Source: Neotamlana nanhaiensis
GTDB taxonomy: Bacteria; Bacteroidota; Bacteroidia; Flavobacteriales; Flavobacteriaceae
Assembly (NCBI RefSeq): GCF_000943555.1
Contig: NZ_JTDV01000003.1
Location: 403,009 to 467,008, forward strand
Direction of reading: 5' to 3'
Length of the DNA stretch: 64,000 bases
Program-made: the position numbers and the translations under genes
The notes under the pieces: generated by a model
What the model saw: the letters and a program-made list of their open reading frames with translations, nothing else
Databases searched by the model: none
Told to the model about the DNA's origin: nothing
Part shown: in pieces, positions 53,633 through 61,562 of the stretch
How the letters are laid out: each line of letters starts with the position of its first letter
Numbering within the stretch: the stretch's first letter is position 1

Positions 53633-55171
53633 ATGAAACAACCCAATCAGTTACAAGGATATAAAGTTGATAAAAGCACATTAATCAACTTAGAGAAAGG
53701 AAAAATACCGCCACAAGCTCTTGATTTAGAAGAGGTTGTATTGGGGGCGATGATGATTGATAAAAAAGGGGTTGATGAAGTAATTGATATTTTAAGCTCG
53801 GATGCATTTTATAAAGAAGCTCATAAACATATTTTTGAAGCCATCTTTCAGTTGTTTGAAAATAGTGAGCCAATCGACTTATTAACAGTATCATCGCAAT
53901 TAAAGAAGAATGGAAAACTTGAACTTGCTGGTGGCGATTTTTACCTTATTTCGTTAACTCAAAAAGTATCGTCTTCGGCGCATATCGAATTTCATGCACG
54001 TATTATTTTACAAAAATTTATTCAGCGAAGCTTAATTAAAATTTCAAGTGAAATTATTGAAGAAGCTTATGATGAAACTAAAGACGTTTTCGATTTACTA
54101 GATACAGCCGAATCTAAACTGTATGAAGTTACCCAAGGAAACATTAAAAAATCGAGTGAGACGGCGCAAGAATTAGTAATTCAAGCTAAAAAGAAAATTG
54201 AAGAAATCTCGAATAAAGAAGGGTTAAGTGGTATTCCAACAGGTTTCACTAAACTCGATAAATTAACATCTGGTTGGCAGCCTTCCGATTTAATTATTGT
54301 AGCGGCACGTCCGGGTATGGGTAAAACGGCTTTAACGCTTTCTATGGCGAGAAACATAGCGGTCGATCAAAATCAAGCTGTGGCATTTTTCTCCTTAGAG
54401 ATGGCTTCAGTACAGTTAATTACGCGTTTAATTTCTAGCGAAACGGGGCTGTCTTCAGAAAAATTAAGAACAGGAAAACTTGAAAAACACGAGTGGGAAC
54501 AACTTAACGTTAAAGTTAAAAGTTTAGAAAAAGCGCCGTTGTTTATTGATGATACACCTTCTCTTTCAATATTCGATTTACGTGCAAAAGCGCGTCGTTT
54601 AGCATCGCAACACGATATTAAATTAATTATGATTGATTACTTGCAGTTAATGACTGCAGGTGGTGGTCATGGTGGTAATCGTGAACAAGAAATTTCGATG
54701 ATTTCGCGAAACCTTAAAGCTTTGGCAAAAGAGCTAAACGTACCTGTTATTGCTTTATCACAGTTGTCGCGTGCAGTTGAAACCCGTGGAGGTAGTAAGC
54801 GCCCGTTACTTTCAGATTTACGTGAATCGGGAGCGATTGAGCAGGATGCCGATATTGTAAGCTTTATTTACCGCCCCGAATATTATAAAATTGATGAATG
54901 GGATGATGAAGAACGTTCTCCAACCGAAGGTCAAGCCGAATTTATTATTGCAAAACACCGTAATGGTGGTTTGGAAAATATCCGTTTAAAATTCTTAGGG
55001 CATTTAGGTAAGTTTGACAATTTAGATGATTTCGATTCGCCTTTCGAGTTCCATTCAAAAATGAATGAAGGTTCAGATGATGGTTTTTCGGCAAGTAATT
55101 TTAGTGCTTCACCAGACCAAGCTTTTGGTAGTTCATTAAATAGTCAAGACGACGACGATGTTCCGTTTTAA
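53633..55171 (+). CDS. dnaB: Replicative DNA helicase DnaB
   Basis: A 512-residue RecA-fold hexameric helicase. The N-terminal domain begins PPQALDLEEVVLGAMMIDKK. The motor has GIPTGFTKLDKLTSGWQPSD, Walker A VAARPGMGKTALTLSMARN, Walker B IKLIMIDYLQLMTAGG, LNVPVIALSQLSRAVETR and DLRESGAIEQDADIVSFIYR. No intein is present. The C-terminus is an acidic low-complexity tail ending DDDDVPF, like the tails that bind partner proteins. A promoter-like box ends five bases before the ATG. Confidence 0.98.
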   Translation: MKQPNQLQGYKVDKSTLINLEKGKIPPQALDLEEVVLGAMMIDKKGVDEVIDILSSDAFYKEAHKHIFEAIFQLFENSEPIDLLTVSSQLKKNGKLELAGGDFYLISLTQKVSSSAHIEFHARIILQKFIQRSLIKISSEIIEEAYDETKDVFDLLDTAESKLYEVTQGNIKKSSETAQELVIQAKKKIEEISNKEGLSGIPTGFTKLDKLTSGWQPSDLIIVAARPGMGKTALTLSMARNIAVDQNQAVAFFSLEMASVQLITRLISSETGLSSEKLRTGKLEKHEWEQLNVKVKSLEKAPLFIDDTPSLSIFDLRAKARRLASQHDIKLIMIDYLQLMTAGGGHGGNREQEISMISRNLKALAKELNVPVIALSQLSRAVETRGGSKRPLLSDLRESGAIEQDADIVSFIYRPEYYKIDEWDDEERSPTEGQAEFIIAKHRNGGLENIRLKFLGHLGKFDNLDDFDSPFEFHSKMNEGSDDGFSASNFSASPDQAFGSSLNSQDDDDVPF

Positions 55172-55217
55172 CGCTTATTATAGCTTTTCTTTAAAATTTT
55201 CAATCCCAAATTAAACG

Positions 55218-56231
55218 ATGCTAAACGAGCGTAAAACCACCAATATTCTACTTTTAATTATAGTAATTCCTATTGTGTTTTATTTATTAAAGGTGTTATC
55301 TTTTATTTTTATTCCATTGGTGTTTGCTATGTTTATTGCATTGTTGTTTTTACCAATAATGCGTTGGTTAGCCAAACGGCGTGTGCCAAAAATATTGAGT
55401 ATTTTAATTGTAATATTATTGATATCTGGAGGTTTGGCTGTAGGTGTTGAACTGGTTAAATTGTCAAGCAAACAAATTTTAGCCGGTGATTCTACATTTT
55501 TTTCAGATGCGGAAATAAAGCTGAATGAAGCCACTTTGTATTTAGAGAACACCTTTGGTTTGGTGTTGGAAAAGGATGAAAATTTTTTAGCACAATTCAT
55601 CAAAAAAGAAAACATTGGAACAACTGTAAGTTTTTTAAATAAATTTTTAACTGGTTTGTTAATGACGGTGTTTTTTGTGGTATTACTGCTAGCTGAATCT
55701 GTAAACGTTCACGATGTTTTAAATAAAACAGTTTTAAAAAAGAAACGAACGAGTTTGCTAACTTATGGCAAAATCCAGAAGGAATTAAACACCTTTATAA
55801 AAGTAAAATTTTTAGTAAGTTTTTTAACAGGTCTAGGTACGGGTTTAGCCTGTTACTTTTTCGATGTTAGCTTCCCAATTTTTTGGGGCTTATTTGCTTT
55901 TGTTATCAACTTTGTACAAATGGTAGGCTCGTTTATTGCTGTAATTGCACTTTCAATTTTTGCTTTTGTTGAAATTGATGCCATGAGTACATTACTGTTT
56001 TTTATTATTGCTATTTCTGGAGTTCAGGTGTTATTTGGTGCTATTTTAGAACCTATTTTTATGGGAAAATCCTTTTCAATAAATGTTATAACTGTGCTTA
56101 TTATGCTTATGTTTTGGGGATTTCTTTGGGGTATTCCAGGACTTATAATGGCCATTCCAATTACGGTTTTTCTAAAAATTATATTTGAACAGTTTCCGAG
56201 TACTAAAAAAATATCCGAATTAATCTCGTAG
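55218..56231 (+). CDS. AI-2E family transporter (PerM/YdiK type)
   Basis: A 337-residue membrane protein of the AI-2E (DUF20) family. N-terminal spans include FIFIPLVFAMFIALLFLPIM and ILSILIVILLISGGLAVGVE. The C-terminal half has FWGLFAFVINFVQMVGSFIA and the family stretch GAILEPIFMGKSFSINVITV before the last spans. Members export varied small molecules or ions, some as Na+/H+ antiporters; the substrate here is unknown. It follows dnaB by 46 bases. Confidence 0.9.
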   Translation: MLNERKTTNILLLIIVIPIVFYLLKVLSFIFIPLVFAMFIALLFLPIMRWLAKRRVPKILSILIVILLISGGLAVGVELVKLSSKQILAGDSTFFSDAEIKLNEATLYLENTFGLVLEKDENFLAQFIKKENIGTTVSFLNKFLTGLLMTVFFVVLLLAESVNVHDVLNKTVLKKKRTSLLTYGKIQKELNTFIKVKFLVSFLTGLGTGLACYFFDVSFPIFWGLFAFVINFVQMVGSFIAVIALSIFAFVEIDAMSTLLFFIIAISGVQVLFGAILEPIFMGKSFSINVITVLIMLMFWGFLWGIPGLIMAIPITVFLKIIFEQFPSTKKISELIS

Positions 56232-56417
56232 TAAGGTTTTCAAGTTTCTTCATTACGTTTTAAAATATTTACTTTCAGTTTATAAAAAAAACTAATCTTC
56301 AGCACTTTTTTCTGAAAACATTTCGATTTATTTGTTTTTACCTAACAAGAATAATAAAATAGATAAGCATTACTTAGCGTTATCTAAATATTGCCTCAAT
56401 TTTTTTATTTTTACTTA

Positions 56418-57677
56418 ATGAAAAAGAATCTACTTTTATTAGTCCTATTTTGTTTTTGCATGAAAACTTACGCATCCTATATTCTTATACCAATGGATGC
56501 CGATTCGCAAAAAAATCATCTTAAAGCCTACGGGATAACATACTGGACTTTAAATAAGGAGTTAAAAGTAAAATGGCTGTTAAATTATAGAGGAGGTTCG
56601 TTTTTATTACCAGATACCGAAGCTATTCAACGCGAATGTCAAATACGAGGCGTCTCGTTCGAAATACTTTCTAATAGCAAAACTGAAAGTATTTTACATG
56701 AAATAAGTAGTCCAAGTAAAAATATGGAAGCAGTTGTGTTAGAAAAAGCGCCTAAAATTGCTGTTTATACACCCGATGGAAAGCAACCTTGGGACGATGC
56801 AGTTACAATGGTGTTAAAATATGCCGAAATTCCATATGAAACAGTTTACGATGAAGAAGTTTTAAACGATGGTTTGTTGGCGTTCGATTGGTTACACTTA
56901 CACCATGAAGATTTTACTGGACAATTTGGTAAATTTTATGCGCAATACCGTGCAGCATCATGGTATATTGAAGAAAAAAAAGCGGCTGAGAAATTAGCTG
57001 AACGTCTAGGTTATAATAAAGTGTCACAAGAAAAATTAGCCGTAGCTTTAAAAATTAGAAACTATGTTGTTGGAGGTGGATTTATGTTTGCCATGTGTAG
57101 TGCGACCGATAGTTTTGATATTGCGCTTTCGGCTGAAGGGGTTGATATTTGCGAACCTATGTTTGATGGTGATGGCAGTGATGCAGCTTATCAAAATAAA
57201 ATTGATTACAATAAAACCTTTGCATTTACCAATTTTACTTTAGAGCGTAGTCCCACTACTTATGAGTTTTCATCTATCGATATGACTCAAAAAAGAAGGA
57301 TTCCAAAAACTAGCGATTATTTTTCGCTTATGGAATATTCGGCAAAATGGGATCCTATACCAACCATGTTGTGTCAAAACCATACGGCATTAGTGAAAGG
57401 TTTTATGGGGCAAACCACATCATTTACTAGAGATGAAATTAAATCGAATGTTTTGGTTATGGGCGAAACTAAAGTAAATGGAGAAGCCAAATACATTCAT
57501 GGCATAAAAGGGAAAGGTTTTTTTACCTTTTACGGTGGGCATGATCCTGAAGATTACCAGCACAGAGTAGGGGATGCTAAAACTGAGCTTGATTTACACC
57601 CAACATCTCCTGGATATAGGTTAATACTTAATAATGTATTATTTCCTGCAGCCAAGAAAAAGAAACAAAAAACATAA
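56418..57677 (+). CDS. Secreted protein of the flavobacterial family labelled asparagine synthetase B (function doubtful)
   Basis: A 419-residue protein from ATG 56418; the frame is open to TTG 56391, but KKNLLLLVLFCFCMKTYAS is the natural signal peptide. The mature protein begins YILIPMDADSQKNHLKAYGI. KIAVYTPDGKQPWDDAVTMV and DWLHLHHEDFTGQFGKFYAQ look like a class I amidotransferase-like fold (ThuA/BPL-N type). GGGFMFAMCSATDSFDIALS has a Cys in a suitable place. Homologues are often annotated asparagine synthetase B, but I see neither the N-terminal nucleophile Cys nor the ATP pyrophosphatase loop of AsnB, and the protein is exported. The true role is unknown. Confidence 0.75.
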   Translation: MKKNLLLLVLFCFCMKTYASYILIPMDADSQKNHLKAYGITYWTLNKELKVKWLLNYRGGSFLLPDTEAIQRECQIRGVSFEILSNSKTESILHEISSPSKNMEAVVLEKAPKIAVYTPDGKQPWDDAVTMVLKYAEIPYETVYDEEVLNDGLLAFDWLHLHHEDFTGQFGKFYAQYRAASWYIEEKKAAEKLAERLGYNKVSQEKLAVALKIRNYVVGGGFMFAMCSATDSFDIALSAEGVDICEPMFDGDGSDAAYQNKIDYNKTFAFTNFTLERSPTTYEFSSIDMTQKRRIPKTSDYFSLMEYSAKWDPIPTMLCQNHTALVKGFMGQTTSFTRDEIKSNVLVMGETKVNGEAKYIHGIKGKGFFTFYGGHDPEDYQHRVGDAKTELDLHPTSPGYRLILNNVLFPAAKKKKQKT

Positions 57678-57686
57678 AAGAGAGAG

Positions 57687-58319
57687 ATGTTATTGGGGTT
57701 TTTTATTAGTGTTATTGGTCTATTATTTTTAATTATTAACACAGTGCTATTCGTTAAAAATAGAATAGTCAGAAAGAATGTTTCAAAAGTCTTTATAGTT
57801 TATTTAGTGGTTTTATGTGTCATTGAAGTCTTTTGCCATGTAATAGGCTACTTAAAACCAAACTCAAATTTCTTTTTGTCACATTTCTATTTCAATTTTC
57901 AATTTCTGTTTTTAAGTTATTTATACTTCACGTTGTTTAAACATAACAAGGCAAAATCGTTAATTATTATTGGTTTTATAACCGGTTTTTTAATAGTGCT
58001 ATCAAGTTATATTGTAAATCCGAATGTATTTTGGCAGTTCAATGAATTGGAGATAATAACAACCTCTAGTTTGTTAGTTATTTTTGCCTTATGCTTCATC
58101 ATTACTAATATTGAAAAACGACACGATTATTTTAATTTTTCAATTGGATTAATAATGTATTTACTGTGTAGCATTTTAATCTTTTTAACAGGAAATACTA
58201 ATTTAGTTTTTATAAAAAACCCATACATTGATATATGGGTTTTTAATTCGTTATTTTATATTTTATTTCAGGTTATGATTTATAAAGAATACATGCATTT
58301 AAAGAAGGATAAAAATTAA
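57687..58319 (+). CDS. Seven-span membrane protein of unknown function
   Basis: A 210-residue hydrophobic protein. I count seven spans, from LLGFFISVIGLLFLIINTVL through VFIVYLVVLCVIEVFCHVI and SLIIIGFITGFLIVLSSYIV to VFNSLFYILFQVMIYKEY. No soluble domain is attached, although such arrays occur as sensor modules in Bacteroidota kinases. It begins nine bases after the secreted protein gene, so the two may form an operon. Its stop shares TTAA with the stop of the next, opposite gene. Confidence 0.72.
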   Translation: MLLGFFISVIGLLFLIINTVLFVKNRIVRKNVSKVFIVYLVVLCVIEVFCHVIGYLKPNSNFFLSHFYFNFQFLFLSYLYFTLFKHNKAKSLIIIGFITGFLIVLSSYIVNPNVFWQFNELEIITTSSLLVIFALCFIITNIEKRHDYFNFSIGLIMYLLCSILIFLTGNTNLVFIKNPYIDIWVFNSLFYILFQVMIYKEYMHLKKDKN

Positions 58320-58759
58320 TCAACTTCAACTAATATTCTTGTAAACTCATACGAATAGCCATCGCTAACGGTACCTGTAGATAAACTGGTGCCATCTAAT
58401 GTAAATGCGCCTGTTGATTCAAATGTAACTTCACCATATTCTGTTCCATTAATACTTAAATACGATTTGTCGGTTTCGTTATTTTGAGAAAAAGAATAAG
58501 TACCGCTGTCTAATAAATCTTCTTTTGAGTCGTCCGTATTGTTGTTGGTGATAGTTAAATTTTCTTCCTCACCATCAAACTCCCACACAATAGTGTGTAA
58601 TTCAAATTGACTTGTTGAACCTGATACGCCTCCATTAGACTCTACAAGATGCCATTGTTCTTTATAAGTTATAATGTCTTGGTAAGAAGTGTTGTCTCCC
58701 AAACTGCAGCTAGTTAATACAGTAGATAAGATAAATAAAAATGAGAATTTAAAATTCAT
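58316..58759 (-). CDS. Lipocalin-like lipoprotein
   Basis: A 147-residue product. FSFLFILSTVLTSC is a lipoprotein signal, with the lipidated Cys at residue 18. The rest is beta-rich (WHLVESNGGVSG, TIVWEFDGEEENLTI, GTYSFSQNNETDKSYLSING), like the lipocalin-type lipoproteins of Bacteroidota that begin with a W-x-L strand. Function unknown. It is divergent from the YjbQ-type gene and convergent on the seven-span gene, sharing the TTAA at 58316-58319. Confidence 0.78.
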   Translation of the reverse strand: MNFKFSFLFILSTVLTSCSLGDNTSYQDIITYKEQWHLVESNGGVSGSTSQFELHTIVWEFDGEEENLTITNNNTDDSKEDLLDSGTYSFSQNNETDKSYLSINGTEYGEVTFESTGAFTLDGTSLSTGTVSDGYSYEFTRILVEVD

Positions 58760-58857
58760 TAGATTAAAATTATAGTTATATGTTGAAGATGATGATTTAT
58801 TAAAATGGTTGCGTTAATTTGCAACTAAATTATACCAAAATTAAAATAAGCTTATAA

Positions 58858-59280
58858 ATGAACTTTTTTCAAACAGAGATTAAACTTCCTGCCTTTAAAC
58901 GGGGTTTTCATTTAATAACAACTGAAGTTTTAGATGCAATACCAGAAATAAAACAGATTAAAATGGGTCAATTACAGGTTTTTATAAAACATACCTCGGC
59001 GAGTTTAACAATAAATGAAAATGCTGATTCTACGGTAAGACTAGATTTTGAAAGTCATTTTAATAAAATGGTACCAGAAAATGCGCCTTATTACAAACAC
59101 ACTTACGAAGGACCAGACGATATGCCAGCGCATATTAAGGCATCGTTACTTGGGGCGTCTGTGCAAATACCTATTACCAATGGTAAACCAAATTTAGGGA
59201 TTTGGCAAGGTATTTACTTATGCGAGCATAGAGATTATGGTGGTTCTAGAAAAGTAGTTATTACAGCTTTTGGTAATTAA
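58858..59280 (+). CDS. YjbQ/UPF0047 family protein
   Basis: A 140-residue protein of the YjbQ (UPF0047) family, called secondary thiamine-phosphate synthase because some members complement thiE mutants. FIKHTSASLTINENADSTVR, YEGPDDMPAHIKASLLG, LGIWQGIYLCEHRDYGGSRK and the terminal VITAFG are all family motifs, including the His residues of the metal site. The natural function is unclear. Its stop shares TTAA with the stop of the HAD gene. Confidence 0.92.
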   Translation: MNFFQTEIKLPAFKRGFHLITTEVLDAIPEIKQIKMGQLQVFIKHTSASLTINENADSTVRLDFESHFNKMVPENAPYYKHTYEGPDDMPAHIKASLLGASVQIPITNGKPNLGIWQGIYLCEHRDYGGSRKVVITAFGN

Positions 59281-60080
59281 ACTCTAGTTTTTAGTAGTTT
59301 ATCAATTATATATTCAACACCAAAATTGTCGTTACTTTTGGTACTGTAATTGGCTGTTTGTTTCACACTATCGTGAGCATTTTCCATGGCAAAACTATAT
59401 TCGGCAAGTTTTAGCATTTCTAAATCGTTGTTATAATCGCCAAAGACCATTGTTTCTTTTTCCGAAATATTAAATGTGTCCTGCAATAATTTTAAAGCAT
59501 GACCTTTGTTGGCTAAAGTATCAGAGATGTCTAACCAATTTTTACCAGAGATTTTTATTAAAAAGTCACTTTCAAATTGTTTTACGAGCGGGTAGATGTG
59601 TTTTTCAGAATCTTCCGAATGAAAAATAGCAACCTTCATAATATCTTCATCAATTTCGTCAACGCTATCAATCACTTTAAAAATAGGATAGTATTCCGAT
59701 AATAAAGAGATATTTCCATAAGAATTACTCTTAAAATACCCTTTACTTTTTGTGCAAAACACCGGATGAATATGGCTATTAGCATCAATTATTTTTTCAA
59801 GCGCATATAAATTGGCACGATTAATTGGGGTAGAAAGTAGTTGTTCATCTTTATTAATTACTAAACCACCGTTTTCGGCCACAACAATAATATCGTTTTT
59901 AATAGCCGATAATTTATCAACAATGCTGTAATACGGACGACCACTAGCAGCAACAAACATAATATTGTTTTGCTTTAAGGCTTCAAATTGTTCCAAAAAT
60001 AGGTTGCTTACTTCGTGGTTTGAGTTTAGTAGTGTGCCATCCATGTCGCTTACTACTAGTTTTATTTGCGATAAATCCAT
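59277..60080 (-). CDS. HAD-superfamily Cof-type phosphatase
   Basis: A 267-residue hydrolase of the Cof/YbjI group that dephosphorylates sugar phosphates or flavin/PLP-type compounds. Motif I is VVSDMDGTLLNSNHEVS, motif II FVAASGRPYYS, motif III has the Lys in LANKGHALKLLQDTF, and motif IV is MVFGDYNNDLEMLKLAEYSF. The frame extends to 60158, but ATG 60080 places motif I at the usual distance (DLSQIKLVVSDMDGT), and the upstream residues look non-coding. It converges with the YjbQ gene. Confidence 0.9.
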   Translation of the reverse strand: MDLSQIKLVVSDMDGTLLNSNHEVSNLFLEQFEALKQNNIMFVAASGRPYYSIVDKLSAIKNDIIVVAENGGLVINKDEQLLSTPINRANLYALEKIIDANSHIHPVFCTKSKGYFKSNSYGNISLLSEYYPIFKVIDSVDEIDEDIMKVAIFHSEDSEKHIYPLVKQFESDFLIKISGKNWLDISDTLANKGHALKLLQDTFNISEKETMVFGDYNNDLEMLKLAEYSFAMENAHDSVKQTANYSTKSNDNFGVEYIIDKLLKTRV

Positions 60081-60148
60081 ATAAAATTTGTGTTGGGGTA
60101 AAGGTAATATTCTATAACTAAAAGAATGTTTATAAAACATTAAAATAA

Positions 60149-60178
60149 AAAAATCCAACTCGTAAAAGTTGGATTTTT
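60149..60178 (-). terminator. Terminator of the thrS-infC-rpmI-rplT operon
   Basis: AAAAATCCAAC and GTTGGATTTTT form an 11-bp stem with an 8-base loop. It lies about 35 bases beyond the rplT stop on the minus strand, where a T run follows. Confidence 0.88.
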
Positions 60179-60213
60179 AATTAAGCGAATATGTTTTACA
60201 ATAGGCTAAAGCC

Positions 60214-60558
60214 TTATTTTACTTTTTCTACAACAGCTTTAAAAGCTTCAGGGTTATTCATAGCTAAATCGGCTAAAACCTTACGGTTTAATTCGATATC
60301 GTTAGCTTTTAATTTCCCCATAAATTGAGAATAAGATAATCCGTGTAATCTGGCACCTGCATTAATACGGGTAATCCATAACGCACGGAATGTTCTTTTT
60401 TTGTTTCTACGGTCTCTGTACGAGTATTGCATCGCTTTATCAACCGCGTTTTTAGCTACTGTCCAAACGTTTTTACGACGTCCAAAGTAACCTTTTGCTT
60501 GTTTTAGAACCTTTTTTCTACGGGCTCTTTTTGCTACAGAATTTACTGATCTTGGCAT
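60214..60558 (-). CDS. rplT: 50S ribosomal protein L20
   Basis: A 114-residue protein that binds 23S rRNA early in assembly and, in well-studied bacteria, represses its own operon. [58 protein letters not shown] and [16 protein letters not shown] are standard. It is last in the infC-rpmI-rplT order. Its 117-base leader holds two small hairpins. Confidence 0.98.
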   Translation of the reverse strand: MPRSVNSVAKRARRKKVLKQAKGYFGRRKNVWTVAKNAVDKAMQYSYRDRRNKKRTFRALWITRINAGARLHGLSYSQFMGKLKANDIELNRKVLADLAMNNPEAFKAVVEKVK

Positions 60559-60583
60559 AATTTTAATGTTTTTGTAGAGGGCG

Positions 60584-60630
60584 ACCTAAAATAGGTACTT
60601 TTAACTCGGCACGTTTAGTACGTTGTTGCC
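60584..60630 (-). promoter_or_regulatory. Structured leader of rplT (possible L20 site)
   Basis: Two small inverted repeats lie between rpmI and rplT: ACCTA/TAGGT (60584-60596) with a 3-base loop, and ACGT/ACGT with a flanking GGC/GCC (60608-60630). L20 binds RNA mimicking its rRNA site in other phyla; this leader is a candidate for such control, not a match to a known motif. Confidence 0.35.
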
Positions 60631-60675
60631 ACACTCCAGGGTTTATAAATTTGTTTTAACCAATTAAAACGTTTG

Positions 60676-60873
60676 TTACTTTAAGCGTAACATGGTTTTA
60701 ATATTATCTTCGTCAGCCTTATGTACTAAAGTATCATGGGTTAACGCTAGCTTACGCTTTTTAGACTTCTTTGTTAAGATGTGACTTTTAAAAGCGTGCT
60801 TTCTTTTAATTTTACCAGTACCAGTTAACTTAAAGCGTTTTTTGGCACTAGATTTTGTTTTCATTTTAGGCAT
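60676..60873 (-). CDS. rpmI: 50S ribosomal protein L35
   Basis: A 65-residue basic protein: [20 protein letters not shown], then [20 protein letters not shown], then the end TMLRLK. This is the complete L35. It is in the conserved order infC-rpmI-rplT. Confidence 0.98.
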   Translation of the reverse strand: MPKMKTKSSAKKRFKLTGTGKIKRKHAFKSHILTKKSKKRKLALTHDTLVHKADEDNIKTMLRLK

Positions 60874-60910
60874 TTTTCTTCCTAGTTTTAATTATCGCTT
60901 AATTATTTTT

Positions 60911-60941
60911 AATGCTGAACTGGTAAAACCAACTCAGCATT
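60911..60941 (-). promoter_or_regulatory. Long hairpin between infC and rpmI
   Basis: The 31 bases from AATGCTGA to TCAGCATT fold into one stem: eight pairs, two G-U wobbles on the minus-strand RNA, then TGGT/ACCA around a three-base loop. No T run follows, so it is probably an RNA processing, stability or regulatory element rather than a terminator. Confidence 0.6.
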
Positions 60942-60974
60942 TTATTGTCTATTCCCGAAAAATTCAGGAGTTAT

Positions 60975-61517
60975 TTAACTTTTGTGTGGCGCGATAAACA
61001 TAGTCATACGTTTACCTTCCAGTTTTGGCATTTGTTCTACCTTGCCATATTCTTCTAAATCTTGAGCTAAACGAAGCAATAAAATTTGACCTTGTTCTTT
61101 AAAGATAATTGATCGTCCTTTAAAGAATACAAAGGCTTTTAGTTTAGCACCTTCTTTTAAGAATTTTTCGGCATGTTTCTTTTTAAACTCGTAATCATGG
61201 TCATCAGTTTGTGGTCCAAAACGAATCTCTTTAATGGTTACTTTACTTGCTTTAGCTTTTAAAGCTTTATCGCGTTTTTTCTGTTCGTAAAGAAACTTTT
61301 TATAATCCATAACTTTACAAACAGGAGGTTCCGCATTTGGCGAAATCTCAACAAGATCTAAGCCTAACTCATCTGCAATTCGTAAAGCGTTACCTTTAGT
61401 ATAAATTCCCATTTCTACGTTGTCTCCAACAAGGCGTAGCTTTTGTGCAGTAATTTTCGAATTAATTTTATGTTTGTCTTCTTGCACAACGCGTCTTGGT
61501 TGCTGTCTTCTTCTAAT
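60975..61517 (-). CDS. infC: Translation initiation factor IF-3, non-ATG start
   Basis: About 181 residues. IF-3 binds the 30S subunit and rejects wrong start codons. [74 protein letters not shown] and [14 protein letters not shown] span the complete protein. GTG at 61487 gives 170 residues, but the frame continues upstream as [10 protein letters not shown], the usual basic N-terminus, to ATT at 61517 and ATA at 61523. No ATG is in frame. A rare AUU start on infC is known in E. coli, where IF-3 uses it for self-control. It lies about 40 bases after thrS. Confidence 0.93.
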   Translation of the reverse strand: MRRRQQPRRVVQEDKHKINSKITAQKLRLVGDNVEMGIYTKGNALRIADELGLDLVEISPNAEPPVCKVMDYKKFLYEQKKRDKALKAKASKVTIKEIRFGPQTDDHDYEFKKKHAEKFLKEGAKLKAFVFFKGRSIIFKEQGQILLLRLAQDLEEYGKVEQMPKLEGKRMTMFIAPHKS

Positions 61518-61562
61518 TGCTATGGCGTAATAATTTTAAATTAAACTTTATTAATATGTGTC

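Noticed and set aside
60081..60158. N-terminal extension of the HAD phosphatase
   Set aside because: ATG 60080 puts the DxDGT motif at the usual distance and the extension looks like translated non-coding DNA.
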